Part shown: piece after piece, positions 45,043-54,199 of the stretch
How the letters are laid out: every line of letters begins with the position of its first letter
Position numbering within the stretch: position 1 is the stretch's first letter
Assembly (NCBI RefSeq): GCF_000353285.1
Contig: NZ_KB731324.1
Location: 3,490,577-3,554,576, forward strand
Length of the DNA stretch: 64,000 nt
DNA from: Leptolyngbya boryana PCC 6306
GTDB lineage: Bacteria; Cyanobacteriota; Cyanobacteriia; Leptolyngbyales; Leptolyngbyaceae
Direction of reading: 5' to 3'
Notes under the pieces: model-generated
The model's input: only the letters and a program-made list of their open reading frames with translations
Databases searched by the model: none
Told to the model about the DNA's origin: nothing
Made by a program: the position numbers and the translations under genes

Positions 45043-45690
45043 CTACCTCTTCACAATCTCTATGACGGACGCTGCCGATGTATCAGTTCCATAGTTTGAT
45101 ACTTTCAGAACCTTGGTAGGGAGAAGCTTGTAACTAAAAATCAGAGATATAGTATTCGGTATTGAGCTTGGTTCTACTACACTATCGATTTCTAGTTGCT
45201 GCTCATACAGCTTTACAGGCTTTCCACCACCATTGACATAAGCATATAAAGAAATTTTGTAAAAACCACATTCGTACATAAAATTTAGGGTGTCAGGAGA
45301 GAAAACATAATATTTGACAACACTTTCACCAGCCTTGAGAGCGACTGGTGCAGGTATTTCTGCTCCAAATCCTTTGAAGTTTTGACCAACTAAGATACCT
45401 TCTTGCCAAGCATAGAACCTTTCAGATTTGTGAGTCGAAAGGCTTGAGAAGTCTACATAGAAAGAATCAATAACTCCAGTTCGACCGCCAACGTTTGTAA
45501 TAGAAATCGGGAAGTTAATGACTAGAGTATGAGTTTCAGGCATGCGCCCTAAAGCAATCCATCTCAATGGAGGACTTACAAATTTTGCCCCACGCAGAAT
45601 ATTCCAGTAAGCGGTAAGAAACGAGATTAAAAGAGAAGTACCTGACACAAAATCTCTAACTTCTATATTTGGTAGAGATAGATGAAACAT
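45043..45690 (-). CDS. Hypothetical protein, probable cassette cargo
   Basis: A 215-aa protein. A hydrophobic segment near 14-32 (GTSLLISFLTAYWNI) may anchor it in the membrane. The rest is beta-rich (HTLVINFPISITNVGGRTGVIDSFYVDF, KLYEQQLEIDSVVEP), like an Ig-like or C2-type sandwich. I do not recognise the family. Its base composition is visibly more AT-rich than the neighbouring core genes, consistent with acquisition. Its stop is next to the attC-like site. Confidence 0.75.
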   Translation of the reverse strand: MFHLSLPNIEVRDFVSGTSLLISFLTAYWNILRGAKFVSPPLRWIALGRMPETHTLVINFPISITNVGGRTGVIDSFYVDFSSLSTHKSERFYAWQEGILVGQNFKGFGAEIPAPVALKAGESVVKYYVFSPDTLNFMYECGFYKISLYAYVNGGGKPVKLYEQQLEIDSVVEPSSIPNTISLIFSYKLLPTKVLKVSNYGTDTSAASVIEIVKR

Positions 45691-45918
45691 ACTGATTAGC
45701 TGTAAACTCCGCTTACTTACAAACCACGTTGGACAATTTCTGGTGCTACTGCCAACTTAATACGATTTTGTCGATGCCGATAATGTTACAGCTTGTATCG
45801 AGTAATCGCCAACTTCCTCTAGATTTTGTCCTGCTGATATCAAACCAATTCGTTGTCCTAACAAACAGATGATCTAGAAAAACTTATCTCATCAATGACC
45901 CAGCGGTCGAACTATTAT
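45691..45918. other. Non-coding DNA between cargo gene and periodic array
   Basis: About 230 bp with no gene. I searched it for a third attC-like site upstream of the cargo gene. GTTGGAC at 45728-45734 fits an R box, but no partner arm or palindrome is nearby. Confidence 0.4.
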
Positions 45919-46164
45919 TTAGACTGACTCTTTCCGCCTAATTCTCTAGAGCAGGACATTAGATCGAAAATAGTCGGCATAACATCCCCTCAGGGCGATT
46001 TAGGCTGCTCAGAGTCAGGATAACATCCGAAACTGGCATACTAGACCGACTCCTTCTGTCTATTTCTAGTATTTGGAACGTTAGCCCGACTCATGTTCCG
46101 TATATTACTCCTCGACAGGGGAATTAGACAGAAATTTTCCGTATTTCTTTGTAAATAAATTTTG
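45919..46164. repeat. Degenerate array, six units of about 41 bp
   Basis: The motif TTAGACYGACTC (diverged as TTAGATCGA, TTAGGCTGCTC, CTAGACCGACTC, TTAGCCCGACTC, TTAGACAGA) begins at 45919, 45959, 46000, 46041, 46081 and 46124, i.e. every 40-43 bp. A second block about 13-17 nt later reads TCCGYATAAYTCTCC-like (TCGGCATAACATCC, AGGATAACATCC, TTCCGTATATTACTCC, TTCCGTATTTC). The copies are too diverged for CRISPR. They resemble arrays of transposase- or partition-protein binding sites. Confidence 0.65.
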
Positions 46165-46259
46165 TACTATTCTGCCTATGATCCCGTGCAACCCTATTGA
46201 CTAGATGAACTTTGAACCCGATGACTCCACCACCCAAACCACTCCCCAATTCGCAATGA

Positions 46260-46625
46260 TTAAATCAACGAGACATGTGCAGCCACAACTCGCCATCCAT
46301 CTAAAGTTCGCATCCAAGTCTGGCTTTGTCGCCCTGATTTTCCCGATCGTACAAATTCTGTATTCGCCGTTGCAAAGTCCCGTCCGTAGGTTGTAATCAC
46401 CGTATTTTTCAACGTGCGATCGAGTCCGGCGGGCGATCGACCTGCGCGAAATTGCGCGATCGCGTCATAGCCATACAGATTCTCAGTGGCTCCATATCGA
46501 ATCGTATAGGGACTGTTCCAAAAAAGCTGATCCAGCACTTCTACATCATTCGTGATCAGTGCTTGCTCATATTGTTGAAACACCGCCGTTACTTCTGCCA
46601 AAACTTCAGGAATATCGATCTCCAT
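46260..46625 (-). CDS. hpxZ: HpxZ/AtzH-like NTF2-fold protein
   Basis: A 121-aa protein with the NTF2/SnoaL-like pattern ([53 protein letters not shown]). It matches the family annotated HpxZ (oxalurate catabolism) or DUF3225/AtzH. HpxZ is associated with purine breakdown, but no other hpx gene is present, so the symbol is family-level only. The ORF is complete, with a GGTGGAGGAAC ribosome site before the ATG. Confidence 0.75.
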   Translation of the reverse strand: MEIDIPEVLAEVTAVFQQYEQALITNDVEVLDQLFWNSPYTIRYGATENLYGYDAIAQFRAGRSPAGLDRTLKNTVITTYGRDFATANTEFVRSGKSGRQSQTWMRTLDGWRVVAAHVSLI

Positions 46626-46700
46626 TGTTCCTCCACCCTAAAGACTACGCTCTGCTGTAGATTTCATTGTGTCTTGAATTGGATACGGTTAAAGTAACGT

Positions 46701-47786
46701 ATGCTATCCTCCCGTATGCAATTAGTCGTTGAAGAGCTTCCCAGTGACCCGATCGAGTCAGCCGAAGTCGTTGGCTTGAAATATGTCACAGATGAAATGC
46801 CTGGAATTACGAGAAAGCGATCGGGGAAAAGCTTTGCATATTTTGATCTGAATGGCGATCGCATTCGCGATGAGAAAATCATTCAGCGCATTAATTCTCT
46901 AGCCATTCCGCCTGCCTATAAGAATGTCTGGATCTGCCCATTGGAAAATGGACATTTGCAGGCAACGGGACGAGATGCAAAGGGGCGAAAGCAATATCGA
47001 TATCATCCACTTTGGCGAGCAATTCGCGATCAAAATAAGTTTTCTCGCATGATTGCATTTAGTCAGGCTTTGCCAGACATTCGACGACGATTAGAGAAAG
47101 ATTTAGCATTACCCGGATTACCAAAGCAAAAAGTACTCGCTACAGTTCTGAAGTTAATGGAGCTAACCCGGATTCGAGTCGGCAATGAGGAATATGCGAA
47201 AACCAATAACTCGTATGGGTTGACCACACTACAAGATGATCACGTGAATGTCGCTGGCTCGAAGATTCAGTTTCAATTTCGAGGGAAAAGCGGAGTTGAA
47301 CATGAGATTGAAGTGAGCGATAAGCGACTCGCAAAAGTTGTAAAACGATGTCAGGATTTGCCAGGTCAAGAGCTTTTTCAATATCTAGATGAGCATCAGC
47401 AAGCCCAAGACATTACTTCAAGTGATGTAAATGATTATTTGAGAGAAGTTACAGGTCAAGATTTTACTGCCAAAGACTTTCGGACTTGGGCAGGCACGGT
47501 TTTAGCTGCTTCTCATCTCGCTGAGATTGGCAAATTTACGTCTCAAACTGCGGCGAAGAAGAACATTACACAAGCCGTTAAGTCGGTATCTGCTTACTTA
47601 GGCAATCGTCCTGCGACTTGTCGAAAATACTATATTCACCCAAATGTCTTGGAAGCTTATCTAGATGAATCGTTGCATGAAGTTGTAGCAGAATATCAAT
47701 CGATCGTAGTTGACGATCGACATGCCCTGCAATGTGATGAATTGATTGTTGTAGCGCTATTAGAAGCAACTCAGCGAAAGAGCTAG
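46701..47786 (+). CDS. DNA topoisomerase IB (eukaryotic-type)
   Basis: It relaxes supercoils through a transient 3'-phosphotyrosine bond, without ATP. The 361-aa protein has the N-terminal beta domain (DRIRDEKIIQRINSLAIPPAYKNVWICP, then GRKQYRYHPLWRAIRD) and the catalytic domain: the first Arg in RIRVGNEEYAKTN, Lys in the FRGKSG loop, KDFRTWAGT, and the nucleophile region CRKYYIHP. This is the poxvirus-like bacterial TopIB, which is sporadic among bacteria. It is divergent from the HpxZ-like gene. Confidence 0.93.
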   Translation: MLSSRMQLVVEELPSDPIESAEVVGLKYVTDEMPGITRKRSGKSFAYFDLNGDRIRDEKIIQRINSLAIPPAYKNVWICPLENGHLQATGRDAKGRKQYRYHPLWRAIRDQNKFSRMIAFSQALPDIRRRLEKDLALPGLPKQKVLATVLKLMELTRIRVGNEEYAKTNNSYGLTTLQDDHVNVAGSKIQFQFRGKSGVEHEIEVSDKRLAKVVKRCQDLPGQELFQYLDEHQQAQDITSSDVNDYLREVTGQDFTAKDFRTWAGTVLAASHLAEIGKFTSQTAAKKNITQAVKSVSAYLGNRPATCRKYYIHPNVLEAYLDESLHEVVAEYQSIVVDDRHALQCDELIVVALLEATQRKS

Positions 47787-47853
47787 ATTGAAAGTGTACT
47801 GGTCAAGCGCATGAATTTTGCGAAGAAGAGGGGAAGAACCTAGACTAAAATTG

Positions 47854-47872
47854 CTCCCTATCTCCCTATCTA
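47854..47872. repeat. Short STRR-like CTCCCTAT repeat
   Basis: Two to three copies of CTCCCTAT in the intergenic gap after the topoisomerase gene, of the same class as the element at 2315. Confidence 0.5.
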
Positions 47873-47926
47873 CATTGCGATCGCATTCTAAAATTTTGAC
47901 AGTTCAGCCACAGCTAACTAAAGCTA

Positions 47927-48562
47927 TCAATTCGCTTGCAAATGCTGTAGCCATGTTTCTAAATCCTTGGTTTCTTCAGCACTAAAGTTTCCTGTAATCA
48001 TCGCAGTACCGCCAGTAATTCCAGTCTGAGCGTATTGGGAGGAAACAGTCGGAGCGCTTATCAAACGATTGTTGAGAAAAATGCCTACTGTTCGCCCAGT
48101 TCCTGCTAATTTCTTCGTCAGCGCTGTAAAAGCCTTACTTCCCTTCGCATCAAAAGTCACGATGATAGACGGCGTTGAGTTTGGGCTTGAATCGAAATAG
48201 GCTTTCGTTACATTCTTTTCGGTTAGAGTCGGTTTCTCGAATAGCAAAGAGATTGCCTCATTACTGAGTTTGAGTGCAGCGGCATTGCTTGCGATCGCGG
48301 CTTGATTGCCGGATTTCTTCAGGTCAGTCTGTTTTTTGAGGAGTTCTTGCTGAACTTGCCGCTCGATTTGTAATTGTGCTTCAGTTCCTAGCTTCTGTTC
48401 GCGAAAGGCAAGCTGAACCTTACTCTGTTGAATCTCGGGTTGCGCTGCTGTCGCTGTGGGCGTGGAGGGTATCGTTGCTGAATTGTTAACCATACATGCA
48501 GACAGTTTAGATGCGGTGCCTAGCAACAAGGCAACAAGCAGAATTGATCTGAGGTTTGCCAT
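47927..48562 (-). CDS. Lipoprotein with SecD P1-head-like domain
   Basis: A 211-aa protein with a lipoprotein signal ending LSAC (Cys near residue 23), a Thr/Ala/Pro linker, a helical coiled segment rich in Gln/Lys (LQIERQVQQELLKKQTDLKK), and a C-terminal domain. That domain has the shape of the periplasmic head of SecD/SecDF (VTKAYFD...PSIIVTFDAKGSKAFTALTKKLAGTGRTVGIFLNNRLISAPTV, then ITGGTAMITGNFSAEE). In SecD this domain contacts translocating proteins. Here it stands alone on a lipid anchor. The start at 48562 (MANLRS) is preferred to 48604 because it puts the signal peptide at the N-terminus. Confidence 0.75.
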   Translation of the reverse strand: MANLRSILLVALLLGTASKLSACMVNNSATIPSTPTATAAQPEIQQSKVQLAFREQKLGTEAQLQIERQVQQELLKKQTDLKKSGNQAAIASNAAALKLSNEAISLLFEKPTLTEKNVTKAYFDSSPNSTPSIIVTFDAKGSKAFTALTKKLAGTGRTVGIFLNNRLISAPTVSSQYAQTGITGGTAMITGNFSAEETKDLETWLQHLQAN

Positions 48563-48896
48563 AGAGCAAGAATTTGCAATGTTGAATATGGAGAAGTCAC
48601 CCAATCATGAAGCGAGCAATCTTTTTGCCTGCTTATACTTTACTGTCTGGTGAGTAGGTTGCCTATTAGCTGAAGGGGTACCATTTTTTGATCGCCATCC
48701 ATTGCCGTACTTTGAAACTGGCTCAACGATCGAGCGAACTCAATTTCATTTCTAACGAAGGATTAACCCATTTTTTCATATCGATTGGAGGGGCTTGTTA
48801 GAGTCTCAATGAGATCGCGATCGCGCTTCCAGATTTGAAAACACAATCGCAATTAGGTCAATCTGCTTGCGGGGATGAGCAGTTACTTTCGTCCCG

Positions 48897-49601
48897 TTAT
48901 GCTTTCTCAAAAATCATAATGTGCTGCTGTGGCAACCCATTGCGAGTCTCAACATACTTTAAGCCCGCAACACTCATTTCTTGTCTGACCTGCTTTTGAG
49001 TCATTTTGTGCAATCCCTTAATCATCACAAATGGATTCTCGCCTCGATACTCGACTAAAACCACCCGTCCTTGAGGTTTAAGCGATCGCGCAATCGCCAA
49101 CATCATTTCCTGAGGAAACTCAAACTCATGATACGCATCGACCATTAATGCTAAATCCACACTGTTCTCAGGCAAATTCGGAGTTGTCTCATTGCCTAAA
49201 ATCGGTTCGACATTAGAGAGTTTTTTCTGATCTTTTAGATAATTTAGAATCTCTAACATCTCCGGCTGCACATCGACTGCATAAACTTTTCCCTGAGGAA
49301 TAGCAGATGCAATTCGGAAACTAAAATACCCTGTTCCGGCTCCAATATCTGCTACAACACTGTTCGGTTTAAGCTGCAAAGCTGTCATCACCTTTTGCGG
49401 TTGTTCCTCGGTCTCGCGGCTCGATCGCTCTAACCATCCTGCGCCCTGATGCCCCATCACCTGAGCAATCTCGCGCCCCATATAGATTTTGCCAATTCCA
49501 TCCGGATCGTGATTGGCGCGCACTTCATACGCATCCGCCCACACAGGCGAACTTAGGCACATCCAAACCGCGAAAATTGCTGCCAATCTTCTCCAAAACA
49601 T
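48897..49601 (-). CDS. Exported class I SAM-dependent methyltransferase
   Basis: A 234-aa protein with a convincing Sec signal peptide (MFWRRLAAIFAVWMCLSSPVWA, cleavage near ADA). The class I methyltransferase core follows: SAM-binding motif I VVADIGAGTGYFSFRIA, the acidic VYAVDVQPEMLEIL, and motif IV DLALMVDAYHEF. Periplasmic or lipid-facing methyltransferases of this kind occur in several bacteria, but SAM is cytoplasmic, so the compartment is puzzling. The substrate is unknown. It is divergent from the M23 peptidase. Confidence 0.8.
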   Translation of the reverse strand: MFWRRLAAIFAVWMCLSSPVWADAYEVRANHDPDGIGKIYMGREIAQVMGHQGAGWLERSSRETEEQPQKVMTALQLKPNSVVADIGAGTGYFSFRIASAIPQGKVYAVDVQPEMLEILNYLKDQKKLSNVEPILGNETTPNLPENSVDLALMVDAYHEFEFPQEMMLAIARSLKPQGRVVLVEYRGENPFVMIKGLHKMTQKQVRQEMSVAGLKYVETRNGLPQQHIMIFEKA

Positions 49602-49675
49602 TGTCCTACCTCGATACGGATTCTCTCTTCTAGAGACTGTAAACTGTTGTCAGTTTTGTAGCAATCAAGAGTGCC

Positions 49676-50539
49676 GTGTTCCTGACTAAACGTTCTATCC
49701 TGCTTCAATTCGCGCTGGCAATGACGATCGCTGTATCGATCATCTTTTGTACACAGCCATCTCGCGCCTTCCAAGCCCAAATCACGCCGAAATCTCCAGC
49801 GCTTGGAGATACCGTTTCACTCATCATCCAATCTCAAACTGCTCCGTCTGTTCGCTTTAACGGTAAGACCTATCCCTCGTTTGATCTGGGCAACAATCGC
49901 TATCGCACACTCTTACCGACCACTCCGCTCGATCGTCCAGGTCGCCTATCGATTCAAGTCACTGCTGGAACGGACACACAAACGATTCCAATCACGTTGA
50001 GAAATCGATCGTTTCCGACCCAAAGCATCTGGCTTCCACCGGGTAAAGATAGTAATGGTGATGATGCTGAGTTCGATCGGGTTGATGCTTTTAAAGCGAT
50101 CGTTTCTCCAGAAAAACTTTGGTCAGGTAAATTCTTACGCCCGAACCAAGGCGAGGTTAGCTCTGGCTATGGAATTCGCCGCTATTACAACGGAGTCTTT
50201 GCGAAAGATTACTATCATCGGGGAATTGACTATGCAGGCGGACAAGGATCAGCGATCGTTGCTCCCGCCGCCGGTCGTGTTGTTCTCATCGGACGCGAAT
50301 CTCAAGGCTTCCGAGTGCATGGAAACTGCGTCGGACTCGACCACGGTCAAGGAGTCGAATCGATTTACATTCATATGAGTCGAATTGATGTCAAAGAAGG
50401 CGATTTTGTTAAACCTGGGCAGCGGATTGGTGCAGTCGGAGCAACTGGGTCTGCAACGGGGCCTCACCTCCATTGGGGCGTATTTGTCCATAGCTTAGCT
50501 GTAGATCCGACTCCTTGGCGGACTGGCACGTTTGAATAA
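49676..50539 (+). CDS. M23-family peptidoglycan endopeptidase
   Basis: A 287-aa exported protein with a signal peptide (about 1-31, SRA/FQA), an N-terminal beta domain (40-110), and a lysostaphin/M23 LytM domain (about 155-275). The zinc ligands are His and Asp in YHRGIDYAGG and His in TGPHLHWGVF (HxH). All ligands are present, so it should be an active peptide cross-link hydrolase in the periplasm. The start is GTG at 49676. Two later ATGs would remove most of the signal peptide. Confidence 0.92.
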   Translation: MFLTKRSILLQFALAMTIAVSIIFCTQPSRAFQAQITPKSPALGDTVSLIIQSQTAPSVRFNGKTYPSFDLGNNRYRTLLPTTPLDRPGRLSIQVTAGTDTQTIPITLRNRSFPTQSIWLPPGKDSNGDDAEFDRVDAFKAIVSPEKLWSGKFLRPNQGEVSSGYGIRRYYNGVFAKDYYHRGIDYAGGQGSAIVAPAAGRVVLIGRESQGFRVHGNCVGLDHGQGVESIYIHMSRIDVKEGDFVKPGQRIGAVGATGSATGPHLHWGVFVHSLAVDPTPWRTGTFE

Positions 50540-50669
50540 GCAAGCTGTACGACATCCAAAATTGCAGAATCTACCTTTTGACGATCGCTTGCTTCTAACT
50601 TGAGCCAGATTAGCCTTTCCTGTCCTTCCCGATAGAGTGCAATAGACCTCTAAACGGGAAGTTTTTATT

Positions 50670-51161
50670 ATGTCTAAACTAGAAGATGCGATTGAAAATG
50701 CTAAAGAAGCACTGCCCAATATTACGCCAACTCCGCCTGGGTTAAAGGCAGAGTCTTCTGTTCACGATCTCAAGTCTCGTCTAGAGTGGGGAGAGCCTGC
50801 TTTGACGATTCTCGATGTTCGTTCTCGTGATGTTTACAATCACGGGCACATCATGGGTGCAATGGAATTTCCAATGGATCAGTTGGTCGAACTGTCCCAG
50901 AAGAATTTTGAATACAAGCGCGATATTTATGTCTATGGCGCAACTGATGAAGAAACAACTGAAGCAGCAAGAATGCTACGTCAAGCAGGCTTTGTGAACG
51001 TTGCAGAACTCAAAGGCGGACTGGAAGCTTGGAAAGCGGTTGGTGGCTCGACAGAAGGAATCGACGAAACTCGGGCTGAACCGGGTGCAAATGCTTACAA
51101 CGTGGTGACGAATGTCAAGAACCATTTTGAGCGGCAAGAGATCGACTTTCAAAAGCCATAA
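50670..51161 (+). CDS. Rhodanese-like protein lacking the catalytic cysteine
   Basis: A 163-aa single rhodanese domain (about 28-130: LTILDVRSRDVYNHGHIMGAMEFP, AARMLRQAGFVNVAELKGGLEAWKAVGG). The active-site loop, where active enzymes have a Cys after the central strand (VYC-x-x-G), reads IYVYGATDEET. The cysteine is therefore absent, and sulfur transfer by the usual mechanism is not expected. The protein is probably a binding or regulatory module. N- and C-terminal extensions are acidic. It is monocistronic with a strong terminator. Confidence 0.85.
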   Translation: MSKLEDAIENAKEALPNITPTPPGLKAESSVHDLKSRLEWGEPALTILDVRSRDVYNHGHIMGAMEFPMDQLVELSQKNFEYKRDIYVYGATDEETTEAARMLRQAGFVNVAELKGGLEAWKAVGGSTEGIDETRAEPGANAYNVVTNVKNHFERQEIDFQKP

Positions 51162-51176
51162 TTGCTAGGCTAGAAC

Positions 51177-51223
51177 GAGAGCACTCTATCTTTCTTGGAG
51201 GCTAGAGTGCTCTCATTTCTTTC
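51177..51223 (+). terminator. Terminator of the rhodanese-like gene
   Basis: A perfect 12-bp stem (51177-51188 with 51203-51214) followed by ATTTCTTTC. Confidence 0.75.
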
Positions 51224-51298
51224 AGCAGATCTCTCAAATTAGGGAGATTCAGGGCGTGAGAGATCAACATCTGTACCTGTGAAAATGAAGTCAGTCCT

Positions 51299-51946
51299 AT
51301 GTGTGGAAGATTTACACAGACTCACTCTGCCGCCGAACTCGCTGCCATGTTCGACCTCGAAGAAACTCCCGATTGGCAGCCTCGCTACAATATTGCGCCG
51401 ACTCAACCGATTCTCGCGATCGTTACACCGCATCACTCTAAACCTCTACGCTGGGGCTTAATCCCATCCTGGTCAAAAGATCCAACGATCGGTTCTCGCC
51501 TGATCAATGCCCGTGCCGAAACGGTCAGCGAAAAACCTGCTTTCCGAACTGCCTTTAGGCGGCGACGTTGCCTGATTCCCGCCGACGGCTACTACGAATG
51601 GAAAAAGCAATCTGAGAAAAAGCAACCGTTCTATTTCAGACTCGAATCTGGTGAGCCTTTTGCTTTTGCTGGCTTGTGGGAGCACTGGAATTCTCCCGAG
51701 GGAGACGAGATCGAAACTTGTACGATCATCACAACTGAAGCAAACGAACTTGCTGCAACCGTTCACGATCGAATGCCCGTCATCTTGAGCGAAGATTTCT
51801 ACGATCGCTGGCTCGATCCGGATTTCAAATCCCCGCAATCGCTGCTCCACCCATATGTTAGCGACAAAATGATCAGCTATCCCGTTTCAACAGCAGTCAA
51901 TCGCCCAACCCACGACACACCAGATTGCATTGCTCGATTGAATTGA
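51299..51946 (+). CDS. SOS-response-associated peptidase (SRAP/HMCES/YedK family)
   Basis: It forms a stable DNA-protein cross-link with abasic sites in single-stranded DNA through Cys2. The 215-aa protein begins MCGRFTQ with the catalytic Cys exposed after Met removal. It has the conserved Asn in RYNIAPTQ and LINARAET, Glu in WEHWNSPEGDE, and His in VHDRMPVIL. The family is often described as a guardian of abasic sites in replication. The gene is monocistronic. Confidence 0.94.
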   Translation: MCGRFTQTHSAAELAAMFDLEETPDWQPRYNIAPTQPILAIVTPHHSKPLRWGLIPSWSKDPTIGSRLINARAETVSEKPAFRTAFRRRRCLIPADGYYEWKKQSEKKQPFYFRLESGEPFAFAGLWEHWNSPEGDEIETCTIITTEANELAATVHDRMPVILSEDFYDRWLDPDFKSPQSLLHPYVSDKMISYPVSTAVNRPTHDTPDCIARLN

Positions 51947-51976
51947 CGCTTGTAAATCGAAACCAGAAAATCATCC

Positions 51977-54178
51977 TCAAGAAGGCGAAGCAACTAGATG
52001 AGTTGAAGCATTAGAATTCTCGATCGCTTTCACCGGAATCAATTGCACGGCACAGGCCTTCAGTTCTGGCTGCTTAGAGTCGGGACAAGCAATCTCATGA
52101 GTCAGGGCGTTCGCTTCTGCGTTTTCTGCCCACAACGCCCCCCAATGCATCGGAACAAAGACAGTCTTAGGCGTAATCGCTTTCGTCACTTTAGCCGGAA
52201 ATCGGGCTGTACCTCTTCTCGATCGTACTTCCACCCAATCATCCGATTGAATGCCCAACTTTTCAGCATCCCGCGGATGAATCTCAATGAATGGATTCGG
52301 ATACATTTGTCGAATCTTCTCAATTCTTCCAGTACGACTCTGAGTATGCCAATGCCCATACAATCGACCCGTCGTAAGCACAAACGGATAGTTGTCATCG
52401 GGTGGCTCTGCAAGCCCACGTGAGTAGACCTGAGAAAAGCGCGCCTTCCCGTCTGGCGTATGGAATTTTAGATCGGTATAAAGCCGTTTTGCTTTTTCTA
52501 CTTTTTGTTGCGTCGGTTCAGCTTTGCTTGAAAAGGGCCATTGTGTTGCACCCATTTCTCGTAAGTAAGTATGGCTCAATCCCGACTGATCACAAGGACG
52601 ATCGCGAGTAAGCCGCACAAACTCTGCATAAACTTCAGCCGCATAGTTAAAAGCAAACTGCTTGCGATACCCTAATCTCCGTCCAACCTCTGCGAAAATC
52701 TCCCAATCCGATCGAGCTTCACCCGGCGCGACTCGAAACTGAGGGCACAACGTTACACGACGTTCGGAATTCGTCATCACGCCTGTCTTCTCACTCCATT
52801 GCGTCGTCGGTAACAAAACATGAGCATAGTCCGCCATCTCAGTCGGATAGTAACACTCCTGATAGACCGTAAAAGGAGATTGACGTAATGCAGCTTTCGT
52901 TCGCTCAATGTCGGGCATACTCACTGCCGGATTCGTTGCTGCAACCCACAACATTCCAAGGTTACCTGTTTCGAGTCCAGTGATCATCTCCCAAGCGGTT
53001 AGACCGGGATTAGACGAGATTGAGCCTGTTGGGAGTTGCCAGAATGTCTCAAGTTCAGCCCGATGCCCTGGATTCGTAACCGATCGATAACCCGGCAACA
53101 GATGCGATAGTCCACCTGCTTCGCGTCCCCCCATCGCATTCGGTTGTCCTGTCAGCGAGAAAGGACCAGCCCCAGGTTTACCAATTTGCCCAGTCATTAA
53201 GTGAACATTGATAATTGCTCGAACTTTGGCGGTTCCTTCTGACGACTGATTCACTCCCATTGACCACATGGAGAGGACTCGCTTTGCGCTGCTCCAGTAG
53301 TGAGCCGCAGTCAAAAGCTCGGTTTCAGCAATGCCGCATCGAATCGCAACGACATCAGGTGGATAGTGGCGAATCACTTCCTTAAATTCTTCAAAACCAT
53401 TCGTATGAGATTCAATAAAAGCTTTGTCTAAATCGCCCCATCTCAGTAAAAGATGAGCAATTCCATACATTAAATCAATATCTGTTCCTGGATTAATTGC
53501 GAGATGGAGATCAGCAGCAGCAGCAGTCTCAGTGCAACGAGGATCGACGACAATCAGCTTCACATCGGAGTTTTTCTTGTGGTAGCGACGGAAGCGATTA
53601 AACACGATCGGGTGACACTCTGCGGTATTTGTGCCAATCAGAAAAGCACAATCAGTTTGTTCTAAATCCTCATAGCAACAAGGCGGTCCATCGGCTCCAA
53701 AGCTCTGAAGGTAGCCTGCAACAGCCGAAGACATACACAGGCGCGAATTTGCATCAAAGTTATTGGTGCCTAAACAGCCTTTCATCAGCTTTTGAGCGAT
53801 GTAGTAATCTTCAGTTTGAAACTGTCCTGAAGCATACATGCCGATCGCATCGACTCCTTGGGTAAACTTTACTAGACGAATGCGATCGACAATTTTCGTC
53901 AACGCTTCTTCCCAAGTCACTCGACGAAAAGGCTGATCCAATGCATCCCGCATCATCGGAAAACGCAAGCGATCTTTGTGCAGGGATTCAGCGATCGTTG
54001 CACCCTTCACACAGACCATACCCTGGCTAGAAGGATGAGTGCGATCGCCTCGGACATTCCAGAGTGGCGTTCCGTCTTTATCTCGATTGACTGCTTTCCC
54101 CGGAATCGCAGGCGGCAGCACCTCCAAACCGCAGCCAACCCCGCAGTATGGACAGAGCGTTTTAGTTGGATCAGCCAT
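51977..54178 (-). CDS. narB: Ferredoxin-dependent nitrate reductase
   Basis: It reduces nitrate to nitrite in the cytoplasm with electrons from ferredoxin. The 733-aa molybdopterin oxidoreductase begins with the [4Fe-4S] motif [14 protein letters not shown], has [11 protein letters not shown], the molybdopterin segment [19 protein letters not shown], and the C-terminal molydop-binding domain ([14 protein letters not shown]). It has no signal peptide, as expected for NarB. It closes the nir/nrt operon, following the DUF1830 gene by 21 bp. Confidence 0.96.
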   Translation of the reverse strand: MADPTKTLCPYCGVGCGLEVLPPAIPGKAVNRDKDGTPLWNVRGDRTHPSSQGMVCVKGATIAESLHKDRLRFPMMRDALDQPFRRVTWEEALTKIVDRIRLVKFTQGVDAIGMYASGQFQTEDYYIAQKLMKGCLGTNNFDANSRLCMSSAVAGYLQSFGADGPPCCYEDLEQTDCAFLIGTNTAECHPIVFNRFRRYHKKNSDVKLIVVDPRCTETAAAADLHLAINPGTDIDLMYGIAHLLLRWGDLDKAFIESHTNGFEEFKEVIRHYPPDVVAIRCGIAETELLTAAHYWSSAKRVLSMWSMGVNQSSEGTAKVRAIINVHLMTGQIGKPGAGPFSLTGQPNAMGGREAGGLSHLLPGYRSVTNPGHRAELETFWQLPTGSISSNPGLTAWEMITGLETGNLGMLWVAATNPAVSMPDIERTKAALRQSPFTVYQECYYPTEMADYAHVLLPTTQWSEKTGVMTNSERRVTLCPQFRVAPGEARSDWEIFAEVGRRLGYRKQFAFNYAAEVYAEFVRLTRDRPCDQSGLSHTYLREMGATQWPFSSKAEPTQQKVEKAKRLYTDLKFHTPDGKARFSQVYSRGLAEPPDDNYPFVLTTGRLYGHWHTQSRTGRIEKIRQMYPNPFIEIHPRDAEKLGIQSDDWVEVRSRRGTARFPAKVTKAITPKTVFVPMHWGALWAENAEANALTHEIACPDSKQPELKACAVQLIPVKAIENSNASTHLVASPS

Positions 54179-54199
54179 TAGTCTATAACCCCTTAGTTC

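Noticed and set aside
45728-45734. Third attC-like site upstream of the 215-aa cargo gene
   Set aside because: Only a single GTTGGAC box is visible; there is no partner arm or L-stem within 150 bp.
45919-46164. CRISPR array
   Set aside because: Period is 41 bp but repeats are strongly diverged, there are no identical direct repeats of 25-37 bp, and no cas gene is in the window.
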